DNA of 64,000 nt from Prauserella cavernicola (GCF_016595675.1 NZ_JAENJH010000002.1:1116001-1180000); one strand, 5' to 3'. Shown: positions 17,750 through 26,476, counted from the stretch's first letter. Numbers and translations: made by a program. The notes: generated by a model not told the origin, from the sequence alone.

Positions 17750-18220
17750 GCGGAGTGATCTCCCTGTCGGTGGCGTCCGGCTGCGACGGCCAGAATTATA
17801 GAACACACGTTCGAGATCGGCGGGTTCGGGGCGGGCGTTCATGATTGTTTCGCTGTTGCCGAGTTCGAGCTACTGTGTCACTACTCGCACTTTCAGGGCA
17901 GCGATTCACGAGTGAAGTAGCCACTGTCGGGTGACGCGCGCGGGAACTGGTCACGCCATGCAACCGCAGGTCGCGTTACCCCTTCCGCTTAGGGTTAACA
18001 CTATCGAGTGATCCACTAGCGAGTTTCTGGCCTGCGTAAATGCAGCATTTGTGCTGTTGCCGGAGTTGCGGTGGAAAACCGACCAGTTTGATCCGTCGTT
18101 CTTCACGGGATAACAATGCGAGGCGTCTCGTACGCATGCGGTAGTCGCCGTGTTCGGCGTCTTCGTTGGGGTTCCGCGTGCGTGTACCTGTGTCCCTACT
18201 GCGTTCAGGACAAGTGATCG
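17750..18220. other. 470-base divergent promoter region
   Basis: This gap separates the DUF6319-like gene (leftward) from the L,D-transpeptidase gene (rightward). It is lower in GC than the genes around it, with an AT-rich patch at about 17995-18060. I see no gene, tRNA or strong hairpin in it. Promoters for both neighbours must lie here. Confidence 0.4.
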
Positions 18221-19033
18221 ATGGATAGATCTGGCACCTCCCCTGCCCACGGGAGGAAGAGGTCGACGCGGCTGTTCGCGCTCGCGGGCGCCGCACTGCT
18301 CGCACTCACGGTCTCCGCGTGCGGCGGCGAGGCGGAGGAACAAGCCGCCGTCGAACCCGCCGCGGTGAGCCAGGAGGACCTGACCAAACTGCCCGACGCC
18401 ACGACGTTCGGCACGGTCGAGGGTGCTCCGTCCGACCCCGGTGGCGAGTCCACCGGGCGCGTGGTTCACCCCAAGAAGGACCTGGTCGTCTACAAAGCAG
18501 TGAACGGCGAGCCCTTCGCGAAGCTGCCGACCCGCCAGATGGGTTCCCCGACCTGGGTTCCCGTGGTCGCAGAGCAGGGCGAGTGGGTGCAGGTTCTGCT
18601 GCCGACCCGTCCCAACGGAGCCAGCGGCTGGATCCACGCCTCCGACGCCGACCTCGAGTCGGCCGAGAACACCTTCGCTGTCAACGTGGACAGGGAGAAC
18701 TTCGAGATCGAGATCACCGAGAACGGTGAGTCGATCGGTACATGGACCATCGGCATCGGTACGAATGAGCACCCGACGCCGGAGGGGCGTGCGTACATCA
18801 TCGCCTCCATCGAGGAGACGGTGAACGACTACAGCCCCATCGTGCTTCCGTTGAGCTATCACTCGGACTCGCACGAGACGTTCGGCGGTGGCCCCGGCAC
18901 CGTCGGCATCCACACCTGGCCCGACGACAGCTTTGTCGGCCAGGCGAACAGCGACGGGTGCATCAGGGTGACGCAAGAAGCCCTCGACGAGCTCGTCAAG
19001 CTTCCGCTCGGCACGATCGTCAACATCGTCTGA
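18221..19033 (+). CDS. L,D-transpeptidase lipoprotein
   Basis: A 270-residue lipoprotein with a signal peptide ending in the lipobox VSAC (Cys34). A middle SH3-like part contains WVPVVAEQGEWVQVLLP. The C-terminal YkuD catalytic domain has the active-site motif HTWPDDSFVGQANSDGCIRV (His, Ser, Gly, Cys, Arg). It would form or edit 3-3 crosslinks in peptidoglycan outside the membrane. No transmembrane segment is present besides the signal. ATG 18221 has a weak AGGACAAG-like ribosome site. Confidence 0.88.
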   Translation: MDRSGTSPAHGRKRSTRLFALAGAALLALTVSACGGEAEEQAAVEPAAVSQEDLTKLPDATTFGTVEGAPSDPGGESTGRVVHPKKDLVVYKAVNGEPFAKLPTRQMGSPTWVPVVAEQGEWVQVLLPTRPNGASGWIHASDADLESAENTFAVNVDRENFEIEITENGESIGTWTIGIGTNEHPTPEGRAYIIASIEETVNDYSPIVLPLSYHSDSHETFGGGPGTVGIHTWPDDSFVGQANSDGCIRVTQEALDELVKLPLGTIVNIV

Positions 19034-19125
19034 CTTCTCGGCCGGATCACGATTCCGGAAGCCTTTTTCGCGCATGAAGAACCGCATTCGCGGTAACTGT
19101 ACGTAATTCCTTGAAGGGTATTTCT

Positions 19126-19899
19126 GTGTCCAAGAAGAGACTGGCCATGGCTGGTGTCGGCGCGCTTTCCGCCGTGCTGACCGCTGGCGTCCTGATCGCC
19201 CCCGCCGCGTCCGCGACCGGTGGCGAGAACTCCGCCTTCGCCATCGCCGCCGACGGCCTGCTGAAGGTCGCGAAGACGCCGTTCGTGGACGACACCAACG
19301 GTGCCTCCGAGGAGTCCGTCGCGCACCTGGACGTGCCGGAGAACCTGCTCGACGTGCGTGCCCTCAACGCCCGCGCCGGCGACGGCTACGCCAAGGCGAG
19401 CATCGCCGACGTGCGCGTCGACATCAGCGCGCTGCCCGACCTCGGCCTGAACCTGGCCAAGCCGCTCGTCGCCGCCGAGGCCATCGAGGCCTCCTGCGAC
19501 AACGGCGTCGCGTCGTCGTCGGTGGCCGCCGCGTCGGTCGCAGGCATCGCGCTGGACGTGACCGCTCCGGCGAACACCGCCGTCGAGGTGCCGGGCCTTG
19601 CCTCGGTGACCCTGAACAAGCAGGTCACCAACGAGGACGGCTCCACCACGGTCACCGCGCTGTCGGTCGAGGTCAACAATCTGCAGACGCTCGACCTCGC
19701 GTCGGCCACCTGCTCGAAGGCCGGCGACGACGACGGCGAGGAGCCGACCACCCCGCCCACCGACGACAACGGTGACGACGGCGACAACGGCGGCGACCAC
19801 GGTGACGACAACGGCTCGGACGACGGTGGCTCGGGCTCGCAGTCGGGCCACGCCCCGACCCCGACCCCGGTCAAGGCCCACCTGGACGTGACCGGCTGA
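19126..19899 (+). CDS. Secreted choice-of-anchor-P family protein
   Basis: A 257-residue exported protein. A signal peptide (LSAVLTAGVLIAPAASATG) is followed by a domain with NSAFAIAADGLLKV, an EASCDNG cysteine and a late SATCSKAG cysteine, the pattern of choice-of-anchor P proteins. The C-terminus is a low-complexity Asp/Gly/Asn tail and a Pro/Thr stretch, probably a wall-spanning linker. GTG 19126 is chosen because GAAGGG lies about eight bases upstream. TTG 19111 is an alternative. Function unknown. Confidence 0.65.
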   Translation: MSKKRLAMAGVGALSAVLTAGVLIAPAASATGGENSAFAIAADGLLKVAKTPFVDDTNGASEESVAHLDVPENLLDVRALNARAGDGYAKASIADVRVDISALPDLGLNLAKPLVAAEAIEASCDNGVASSSVAAASVAGIALDVTAPANTAVEVPGLASVTLNKQVTNEDGSTTVTALSVEVNNLQTLDLASATCSKAGDDDGEEPTTPPTDDNGDDGDNGGDHGDDNGSDDGGSGSQSGHAPTPTPVKAHLDVTG

Positions 19900-19982
19900 T
19901 CAGCTGAGCGCGCAACGACAAGCGGCCTCCACCCCGCCGGGTGGAGGCCGCTTTCGCGTGCGGTGGGCGTCTACTCGTCGCC
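19895..19982. repeat. Duplicated acs 3' flank, copy 1
   Basis: This 88-base stretch matches 20822-20909 at 84 of 88 positions by eye. Both copies contain the same terminator. Copy 1 follows the choice-of-anchor-P gene and then runs into a remnant of acs sequence. Confidence 0.85.
19920..19954. terminator. Strong hairpin terminator, copy 1
   Basis: AAGCGGCCTCCACC (19920-19933) pairs perfectly with GGTGGAGGCCGCTT (19940-19953) around a six-base loop and is followed by T residues. It ends the choice-of-anchor-P transcript. Confidence 0.9.
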
Positions 19983-20020
19983 GCAGCGCAGGATCACGGA
20001 CGCCACGATGCCTTGGCCGG
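19980..20020 (-). pseudogene. Remnant of acs internal sequence
   Basis: Bases 19980-20019 match 21147-21186 inside acs at about 37 of 40 positions. The duplicate jumps from the acs 3' end straight to this internal part, skipping about 237 bases. Both ends of the gap carry CTCGTCGCCGCC-like sequence, so the loss looks like recombination between short repeats. Confidence 0.75.
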
Positions 20021-20059
20021 GTTTTCCTTCGGCGAATGCCATCGAGCCATTTCGCGTCC

Positions 20060-20090
20060 TTGATCTCAAGTGCGCTTCAACTTCTAGTCT
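20060..20090 (+). promoter_or_regulatory. MerR-type promoter of the MBL gene
   Basis: TTGATC (20060-20065) and TAGTCT (20085-20090) are separated by exactly 19 bases. The spacer holds an imperfect dyad with TCAAG and CTTCA arms. A 19-base spacer with a central dyad is the hallmark of promoters twisted open by MerR-family activators. It ends 47 bases before the MBL start. Confidence 0.6.
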
Positions 20091-20137
20091 CGCTGACATC
20101 GACAGGAACTGGCCGGATCACGAGAGCGGAGTCAGAC

Positions 20138-20803
20138 ATGTCCCGTACCCGTAGCCGGGAGTTGGAGAGCATCTTCGATGAACTCGCCGCCACATCCACG
20201 ACGCGGCTGCCCTACCAGGACAACGTGCTGCTGCGGTCCTTCATCCTGCGGCGCCCCGCAGGTAACGTCGTGGTCTACAACTCCCCGGGGGTGAGCGATG
20301 GTGCTGCGGCCATCCGTCGGATGGGTGCTCCGGCGCGCCTGCTGATCAACCACGCGCACGAGGCGATGTACGGTCAGCCCGCACTCGACGTTCCGATCTG
20401 GTCGCATCGAGACGACCGCGCCGAGATGAAGGATTCGGTCCGGATTCACGGCACTTTCGACGGGTCCACGACGATTGATGACGATCTGTATGTCATCCCC
20501 ACTCCGGGACACACCAGTGGCACCACCTCCTACCTCTGGGACAGCGGACAGCACCGATTCCTCTTCACCGGCGACTTCATCTGGATCGAGGACGGGGAGT
20601 GGAAAGCGGTGGTCCTCGACTCCGATCTGCGCCAGGACTACGTCGACAGCCTCACTCGGGTGCGAGACCTCGAGTTCGACGTCCTTGTACCGTGGGGCGT
20701 GACGGAGGGCGACTCCCCGGCCTTCGTCGTTCGGGATGACCTGGAGAAGCGCGAGCGGATCTCGCAGATCATCGAGCGGGTCGCACAGGGTGGCAATCGG
20801 TAG
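20138..20803 (+). CDS. MBL-fold protein with incomplete metal site
   Basis: A 221-residue MBL-fold protein starting at ATG 20138. The usual HxHxDH is reduced to NHAHEAMYG, so Asp and the third His are missing. Later elements are kept: PTPGHTSGTTSYL, FTGDFIWI and VLDSDLRQD. It may bind one metal or have lost the hydrolase function. It is less GC-rich than acs, has a MerR-type promoter, and lies between two copies of the acs 3' flank, all signs of late arrival. Substrate unknown. Confidence 0.7.
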   Translation: MSRTRSRELESIFDELAATSTTRLPYQDNVLLRSFILRRPAGNVVVYNSPGVSDGAAAIRRMGAPARLLINHAHEAMYGQPALDVPIWSHRDDRAEMKDSVRIHGTFDGSTTIDDDLYVIPTPGHTSGTTSYLWDSGQHRFLFTGDFIWIEDGEWKAVVLDSDLRQDYVDSLTRVRDLEFDVLVPWGVTEGDSPAFVVRDDLEKRERISQIIERVAQGGNR

Positions 20804-20821
20804 GACGGTCGGTTACCTCTT

Positions 20822-20909
20822 GCTGATCAGCTGAGCGCACAACGACAAGCGGCCTCCACCCCGCCGGGTGGAGGCCGCTTTCGTGTGCGGTGGGTGCCTA
20901 CTCGTCGCC
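20822..20909. repeat. Duplicated acs 3' flank, copy 2
   Basis: This is the second copy of the 88-base repeat and includes the last codons and the stop of the intact acs gene. It differs from copy 1 at four positions that I can see. Confidence 0.85.
20847..20881. terminator. Strong hairpin terminator, copy 2
   Basis: The same 14-base stem as at 19920-19953, here between the converging MBL and acs genes. It can serve both. Confidence 0.9.
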
Positions 20910-22877
20910 GCCGGTCTTGAGGCCGCTCGAGATCAGGTCCATCACGGACGAGTCCGCGAGCGTGGTGACGTCGCCGACCTCGCGGTTCTCGGCGACATCG
21001 CGCAGTAGCCTGCGCATGATCTTTCCGGAGCGGGTCTTCGGCAGCTCCGGCACGACCATGATCTGCCTCGGCTTGGCGATCGGGCCGATCTCCTTGGCGA
21101 CGTGGTTGCGCAGCTCCTGGATGGCCTCGTCGCCGCCGCCCTCGGCGCCGCCGCGCAGGATCACGAACGCCACGATGCCCTGGCCCGTGGTCGGATCGGT
21201 CGCGCCGACGACGGCAGCCTCGGCGACGGTCGGGTGCGACACGAGCGCCGACTCGACCTCGGTGGTGGAGATGCGGTGACCGGAGATGTTCATGACGTCG
21301 TCGACCCGGCCCAGCAGCCACACGTCGCCGTCGGCGTCGTACTTGGCGCCGTCACCCGCGAAGTAGTAGCCCTGGTCGGCGAAGCGCGACCAGTAGGTGT
21401 CGCGGTAGCGCTCGTTGTCGCCCCAGATGCCGCGCAGCATCGCGGGCCACGGCTTGTCGAGCACGAGGTAGCCACCGCCGCCCTTGCCCACCTCGTCGCC
21501 CTTGTCGTCCACGACCTTGGCCGAGATCCCCGGCAGCGGGCGCTGCGCGGAGCCGGGCTTGGTGCTGGTGACCCCGGGCAGCGGCGAGATCATGATCGCG
21601 CCGGTCTCGGTCTGCCACCACGTGTCGACGATCGGGCAGCGCTCGGCGCCGATGTTCTCGCGGTACCACATCCACGCCTCGGGGTTGATCGGCTCGCCCA
21701 CGGAGCCCAGCACGCGCAGCGACGACAGGTCGTACTTCGCCGGGATGTCCGCGCCCCACTTCATGAACGTGCGGATCAACGTCGGCGCCGTGTAGTAGAT
21801 GGAGACCTTGTACTTCTGCACGATCTCCCAGTGCCTGCCCTCGTGCGGCGTGTTGGGAGTGCCCTCGTAGACCACCTGCGTCGCGCGGTTCGCCAGCGGC
21901 CCGTACACGATGTAGGAGTGCCCGGTGACCCAGCCGATGTCGGCGGTGCACCAGTAGACGTCCTCGCCCGGCTTGTGGTCGAACACCGCGTTGTGCGTGT
22001 AGGCGGCCTGCGTGAGGTAGCCGCCCGAGGTGTGCAGGATGCCCTTCGGCTTCCCGGTGGTTCCCGAGGTGTAGAGGATGTAGAGCGGGTGCTCGGAGTC
22101 GAACGCCTCGGGCGTGTGCTCTTCGGACTGACCGTCGACCAGCTCGTGCCACCACACGTCGCGGCCCTCGGTCCACGGCACCTCGGCGTCGAGGTCGTCG
22201 CCCGTGCGGCGCACCACGAGGACCTTCTCGACGCTCTCAGCGCCCTCGAGTGCTTCGTCCACGTTGGCCTTCATCGGAGCGGCCTTGCCCCTGCGGTACT
22301 GGCCGTCGGAGGTGATCACGACCTTCGCCTCGGCGTCGTCGACGCGCTGCCGCAGCGCGCTCGGCGAGAACCCGCCGAACACCACGCTGTGCAGCGCGCC
22401 GATCCTCGCGCACGCCAGCATCGCGACGATCGCCTCGGGAACCATCTGCAGCTGGATGGCGACGCGGTCGTTGGCCGAGACACCCAGTGACAGCAGGGCG
22501 TTGGCCGCCTTGGACACCTCGCGCTTGAGGTCGGCGTAGGTGAGGTCGCGGGTGTCGCCGGGCTCGCCGACCCAGTGGATCGCGACCTGGTCGCCGTGCC
22601 CGGCCTCCACGTGCCGGTCGACGCAGTTGTAGGCCACGTTGAGTTTGCCGCCGACGAACCACTTCGCGAACGGCGCGTCGGACCAGTCGACGACCTGGCT
22701 CCACTCGGTGTCCCAGTGCAGCCGGTGCGCCTGCTCGGCCCAGAAGGCGTCGCGATCCTCGTCACCCTTCGCGTACCAATCCGCGGTCGCGTTGGCCCGC
22801 GAGGCGAAGTCCTCACTCGGAGGGAAGGTCCGGCTCTCGGTCAGCAGGTTGTCGAGTGCCGGCGACTGCTCTGTCAT
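20898..22877 (-). CDS. acs: Acetyl-CoA synthetase
   Basis: A 659-residue enzyme that activates acetate to acetyl-CoA through acetyl-AMP. Adenylate-forming motifs are YTSGTTGKPKG (ATP binding), WWQTETG and DVWLLGRVDDVMNISGHRIST. The C-terminal lysine that is acetylated in the family is in KTRSGKIMRRLLR. ATG 22877 has AGGAGG nine bases upstream. Position matches Rv3667. Its 3' end is the source of the duplicated segment next to the MBL gene. Confidence 0.95.
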   Translation of the reverse strand: MTEQSPALDNLLTESRTFPPSEDFASRANATADWYAKGDEDRDAFWAEQAHRLHWDTEWSQVVDWSDAPFAKWFVGGKLNVAYNCVDRHVEAGHGDQVAIHWVGEPGDTRDLTYADLKREVSKAANALLSLGVSANDRVAIQLQMVPEAIVAMLACARIGALHSVVFGGFSPSALRQRVDDAEAKVVITSDGQYRRGKAAPMKANVDEALEGAESVEKVLVVRRTGDDLDAEVPWTEGRDVWWHELVDGQSEEHTPEAFDSEHPLYILYTSGTTGKPKGILHTSGGYLTQAAYTHNAVFDHKPGEDVYWCTADIGWVTGHSYIVYGPLANRATQVVYEGTPNTPHEGRHWEIVQKYKVSIYYTAPTLIRTFMKWGADIPAKYDLSSLRVLGSVGEPINPEAWMWYRENIGAERCPIVDTWWQTETGAIMISPLPGVTSTKPGSAQRPLPGISAKVVDDKGDEVGKGGGGYLVLDKPWPAMLRGIWGDNERYRDTYWSRFADQGYYFAGDGAKYDADGDVWLLGRVDDVMNISGHRISTTEVESALVSHPTVAEAAVVGATDPTTGQGIVAFVILRGGAEGGGDEAIQELRNHVAKEIGPIAKPRQIMVVPELPKTRSGKIMRRLLRDVAENREVGDVTTLADSSVMDLISSGLKTGGDE

Positions 22878-23058
22878 GTTCCATGGCCTCCTGATGCGCG
22901 AATCCGTGGCGGCGTCCGTAGTGACGTTAGTACGGCAAGTAGAAGGTTGCAGCCAGGTTGCGGGCACGACAAGCCACGGGCGACGAGCGGCTGACAAGCG
23001 GTCGACGGGCGCTGCTTATCCTCGACGGACCCGGTAGTAGGCGAAAGGGACGGCGCGG

Positions 23059-23553
23059 ATGGCTGAGCGCGAAGAGCTCACGTGGGAACTGTTCGGTACG
23101 GCGAGCCGTGAGCTGGCGACCCAGGTGGCTGAGGACGGCTTCGAGCCCGACCTGATCCTGTCGATCGCGCGCGGGGGACTGTTCGTCGCGGGCGCGCTCG
23201 GCTACGCGCTGGACGTCAAGAACCTGCACGTGATGAACGTCGAGTTCTACACCGGTGTGGACGAGCGTCTCGACCTCCCGGTGATGTTGCCCCCGGTGCC
23301 CAACGTCGTCGACCTCGCGGGAGCGACCGTGCTGGTCGCCGACGACGTCGCCGACACCGGCGCCACGCTCAAGCTCGTCCGCGACTTCTGCGCCGACCAG
23401 GTGGCCGAGGTGCGCTGCGCGGTCGTCTACCAGAAGCCCGCGTCCGTCGTGGAGTGCGAGTACGTGTGGCGGCGCACCGACAAGTGGATCAACTTCCCGT
23501 GGTCGACGCTGCCCCCGGTGGTCAGCAAGGAAGGTCAGGTGCTCGACGCATGA
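23059..23553 (+). CDS. Phosphoribosyltransferase domain protein
   Basis: A 164-residue type I phosphoribosyltransferase. The PRPP-binding loop is VLVADDVADTGATLK, and SIARGGLFVAGAL forms the pyrophosphate loop. It resembles xanthine/hypoxanthine phosphoribosyltransferases and could salvage purines, but the hood region is not diagnostic. Its stop overlaps the next gene (ATGA). Confidence 0.8.
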   Translation: MAEREELTWELFGTASRELATQVAEDGFEPDLILSIARGGLFVAGALGYALDVKNLHVMNVEFYTGVDERLDLPVMLPPVPNVVDLAGATVLVADDVADTGATLKLVRDFCADQVAEVRCAVVYQKPASVVECEYVWRRTDKWINFPWSTLPPVVSKEGQVLDA

Positions 23554-24284
23554 CGGATCCGCTGGCGCCGCTGCTCGAGCTCGACGGGGTCGCCGCCGCC
23601 GCAAAGTCCGCGCAGGACGCCGTGTTCGCGGTGCACCGCCACCGGGCGAACCTGCGGGACGGCTCCGCGACCGCCGCGGAGGCGTCGGTCCGTGCCGCGC
23701 GCGCCTCGGCAGGCACCGAGGGCGCCGACCCCGAACTCCCGGCCGAGGGGGCCGTCACCGACCCCGTGCTCGCGGGCGCGCTGCGGGTCGCCGAAGCCAC
23801 GGAGTCGCTGCTGCCCACGTGGCGCAGGGCGCCCGCGCAGGCGCTGGCCCGCGTTCACGTGCTCGCCGCGGCTGATCTGGTCTCGGACTCCGACGCGCTG
23901 GGCAGGCCCCGCGCCGAGGCGGGCGTCGGGGCGCGGCTGGAGTTGCTCTCCCAGCTCGTCACGGGTGCGACGGCGGTGCCGGGCCCGGTGCTCACCGCCG
24001 TGGTGCACGGCGAACTGCTCGCGCTGCGGGCGTTCGGCTCGGCCGACGGCGTGGTCGCGCGCGCCGCGTCGCGGCTGACGATGATCGCGACGGGACTCGA
24101 CCCGAAGGCACTGACCGTTCCCGAGGTCGCCTACTTCCGGCGCGCGGCCCAGTACCGCGAGGCCGCGCAGGCGTTCGCGAGCGGCGAGGCCGATGGCGTA
24201 CGGCAGTGGTTGTTGTTCTCGTGCGAGGCGTTCGAGGCAGGTGCGCGGGAGGCGACGAGCATCGCCGACGCCGCCGCCTCCTGA
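23550..24284 (+). CDS. Fic-like protein with degenerate active site
   Basis: A 244-residue, mostly helical, Ala-rich protein. The layout recalls Fic domains: an early TAAEASVRAARAS segment and a later LRAFGSADGVVARAASRL that aligns with the Fic motif HPFxDGNGRxxR. The catalytic histidine and the NGR triplet are absent. Relatives in actinobacteria are often labelled oxidoreductase, for which I see no basis. AMP transfer is unlikely with this motif. It starts at ATG 23550, coupled to the phosphoribosyltransferase. Confidence 0.5.
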   Translation: MTDPLAPLLELDGVAAAAKSAQDAVFAVHRHRANLRDGSATAAEASVRAARASAGTEGADPELPAEGAVTDPVLAGALRVAEATESLLPTWRRAPAQALARVHVLAAADLVSDSDALGRPRAEAGVGARLELLSQLVTGATAVPGPVLTAVVHGELLALRAFGSADGVVARAASRLTMIATGLDPKALTVPEVAYFRRAAQYREAAQAFASGEADGVRQWLLFSCEAFEAGAREATSIADAAAS

Positions 24285-24300
24285 TCGTTGCCCGCCGGAG

Positions 24301-25311
24301 TCACGAAGCCCTGGCGCGTACGAACTCCAGGGCCTTGCGGACATGTCCGTCCGAGCGGGCCAGTGCCTTGTGCGCCTCGGCGACGTCCACTCCGGACAGC
24401 AGGTGGACCAGCGCGACCTTGAGGTCGCCGTCCGCCTTCGTGAGAGCCTCGTCGCACTCGTGTGCGCTCAGTCCCGTTGCCTCCTGCAGGATGCGCAGCG
24501 TGCGGCCCCGGAGCTTCGCGTTGGTGGCGCGCATGCTGACCATCAGGTTCGAGTACGTGCGGCCCAGCTTCACCATCGTGGCCGTGGAGAACGCGGTCAG
24601 GATGATCTTCTGGGACGTGCCCGCCTTCATCCGGGTCGACCCCGCGATGGCCTCGGGGCCGGTGTCCACGGCGATCAGCACGTCGACCCCCGGCGGTTTC
24701 GGCGCCCCCGGGTTGCCGGAGACCAGGCCGGTCCGTGCGCCACGCCGCTGAGCGGCCTTCAGCGCACCCAGTACGTAGGGCGTCCTGCCGGACGCGGTGA
24801 GTCCGAGCACGAAGTCGCCCGGTGCCGCCGTGGAGCTCAGCTCGGCGGCGCCCGCGCTCTCGTCGTCCTCGGCGTTCTCCACCGCGTGCCGCAGCGCCCG
24901 CTCGCCGCCCGCGTGATGGGCGACGAACCAGTCGGGCGGCACGTTGAACGTGGGCACCAGCTCGGCCGCGTCGAGCACGGCGAGCCTGCCGGACGTGCCC
25001 GCGCCCACGTAGTGGACGCGGTACCCGCCCCTGAGCGCTTCTGTCGCGTAGTCGACGGCCGTCGCGAGCTGCGGCAGCACCGCGTGCACGGCCCGGGGAA
25101 CACGGCTGTCCTCGGCGTTGATCGCCGTCAGGATCCCCGCGGTGGACATCTGGTCGATGTCGGTCGTGCGCGTGTTGCGTTGCTCCGTTGGCGAGTCGAC
25201 GTGCACCACCTGAGCGGGCACGCCCACTCCGCTGCGGCTCGATGTCATAGGCCTCACCGTTCTCGCTGTTCGCCTTTCGGAACGCGCAGCGATGTCCACC
25301 GCGTCGCTCAT
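24301..25311 (-). CDS. murQ: N-acetylmuramic acid 6-phosphate etherase
   Basis: MurQ cleaves the lactyl ether of MurNAc-6-phosphate to give GlcNAc-6-phosphate and lactate in cell-wall recycling. The SIS domain shows VGAGTSGRLAVLDAAELVPTF and a second SIS loop GLTASGRTPYVLGAL; the C-terminal UBA-like helices include VALVHLLSGVDVAEA. ATG 25311 overlaps the murR stop (ATGA); an internal ATG 21 codons on would give a length nearer the family norm of about 300. Confidence 0.92.
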   Translation of the reverse strand: MSDAVDIAARSERRTARTVRPMTSSRSGVGVPAQVVHVDSPTEQRNTRTTDIDQMSTAGILTAINAEDSRVPRAVHAVLPQLATAVDYATEALRGGYRVHYVGAGTSGRLAVLDAAELVPTFNVPPDWFVAHHAGGERALRHAVENAEDDESAGAAELSSTAAPGDFVLGLTASGRTPYVLGALKAAQRRGARTGLVSGNPGAPKPPGVDVLIAVDTGPEAIAGSTRMKAGTSQKIILTAFSTATMVKLGRTYSNLMVSMRATNAKLRGRTLRILQEATGLSAHECDEALTKADGDLKVALVHLLSGVDVAEAHKALARSDGHVRKALEFVRARAS

Positions 25312-26342
25312 TTGCCGGTCTCCCGGGGCCTGCGCCTACCGTCCGGCCTGACCCCGAGCCTGTGTGTGCCCACCGCGTCGCGGGTGGCGTCCAACGCGCT
25401 CACGGCGTCGTCCATGTGCCGTTGCGCGACCCCGATGAACAGGCAGTCGATCACCGTGAGCTGCGCGATCCTGCTGGCCGTCGCGCCGGAGCGGAAGGTC
25501 GTCTCCCTCGCGGCGGTCGTGAGCACGTGGTCGGCGACCTCGGTCACCGGCGAGCGCGGGAAGTTCGTCAGCGCCACCGTGGTCGCGCCGTGCTCCCTGG
25601 CCACTCGCAGCGCCTCGACCGTGTCGGTGGTGGCTCCCGTGTGGGAGATGCCCACCGCCACGTCGCCCGAGTTCAGCACCGCCGCGGAGGTCAGCATGAT
25701 GTGCGTGTCCGACCAGGCGAAGCTGATGCGGCCGATGCGGTGCAGCTTCTGCTGCAGGTCCGCGGCGACGAACGCGCTCGCTCCGACGCCGTAGACATCC
25801 ACTCTGCCCGCGGCGGCGAGGATGTCGATGACCTGCTCCAGCTGGCCGATGTCGAGCTGCTCGGCCGTCTCCTCGACCGCCCTGGCATCGGCGTAGCTCA
25901 CCTTGCTGACGACGGAAGAGAGCTCGTCGTCGCGGGTGATGTCACCGCCGAGGTTGCGGGTCGAGCGGGCTGCCGAGCGGGCGGTGTCCGCGGCCAGCGC
26001 GATGCGCAGCTGCGGATAGCCGCCGACCCCGATCGCCTTGCAGAAACGGGTGACTGTGGTCTCGCTCGTGTTCGCGGCGAGCGCGACCTCGGTGATGCTG
26101 CGGCGGGCGACCGCGGACGGGTCGTCGAGGACGACCTTCGCCACGCGCTGTTCCGCACGCGCCAGGCCCGGCAAAAGGGAACGGATTCGAACGAGCGGGC
26201 TGGCATCGGCGTCCAGGCTCTGCCCCACGGTCGTCTCGGGACCGTGCTCGGCATCGCGCTCGGGACCGTCGGTCGACGGCTCCGTTGGCGAGTCGGCGGG
26301 GCTGGCACTGCTCACCGTGGGAAACTTACTAACCGTAGGCAT
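25308..26342 (-). CDS. murR: MurR-like RpiR family regulator
   Basis: A transcription regulator with an N-terminal RpiR helix-turn-helix (AEQRVAKVVLDDPSAVARRS, then SETTVTRFCKAIGVGGYPQLR) and a C-terminal SIS domain (VDVYGVGASAFVAADLQQK, GISHTGATTDTVEALR) that senses a phosphosugar. In other bacteria MurR represses MurNAc genes and responds to MurNAc-6-phosphate. The start is uncertain: ATG 26342 is used here, with TTG 26381 and GTG 26315 possible. The N-terminal 45 residues are Pro/Ser/Glu-rich. Confidence 0.82.
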   Translation of the reverse strand: MPTVSKFPTVSSASPADSPTEPSTDGPERDAEHGPETTVGQSLDADASPLVRIRSLLPGLARAEQRVAKVVLDDPSAVARRSITEVALAANTSETTVTRFCKAIGVGGYPQLRIALAADTARSAARSTRNLGGDITRDDELSSVVSKVSYADARAVEETAEQLDIGQLEQVIDILAAAGRVDVYGVGASAFVAADLQQKLHRIGRISFAWSDTHIMLTSAAVLNSGDVAVGISHTGATTDTVEALRVAREHGATTVALTNFPRSPVTEVADHVLTTAARETTFRSGATASRIAQLTVIDCLFIGVAQRHMDDAVSALDATRDAVGTHRLGVRPDGRRRPRETGK

Positions 26343-26450
26343 CTGCGACAAGGTTACCCACACCTTTCGGAATGATCGCAACCTGAGAGTGTTCCCACGT
26401 CCCGTGCTGCTGCTTCGCTAGTTGCTGAGAAAGTCGCCAACCGGGTCGTG

Positions 26451-26476
26451 GTCGTTAACCTTGGTTGGCTAACGAC
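26451..26476. promoter_or_regulatory. Inverted repeat upstream of murR
   Basis: GTCGTTA and TAACGAC form a perfect seven-base dyad around a 12-base centre in the gap between amiE and murR. It could be the MurR operator or a weak terminator for the upstream genes. Confidence 0.4.
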
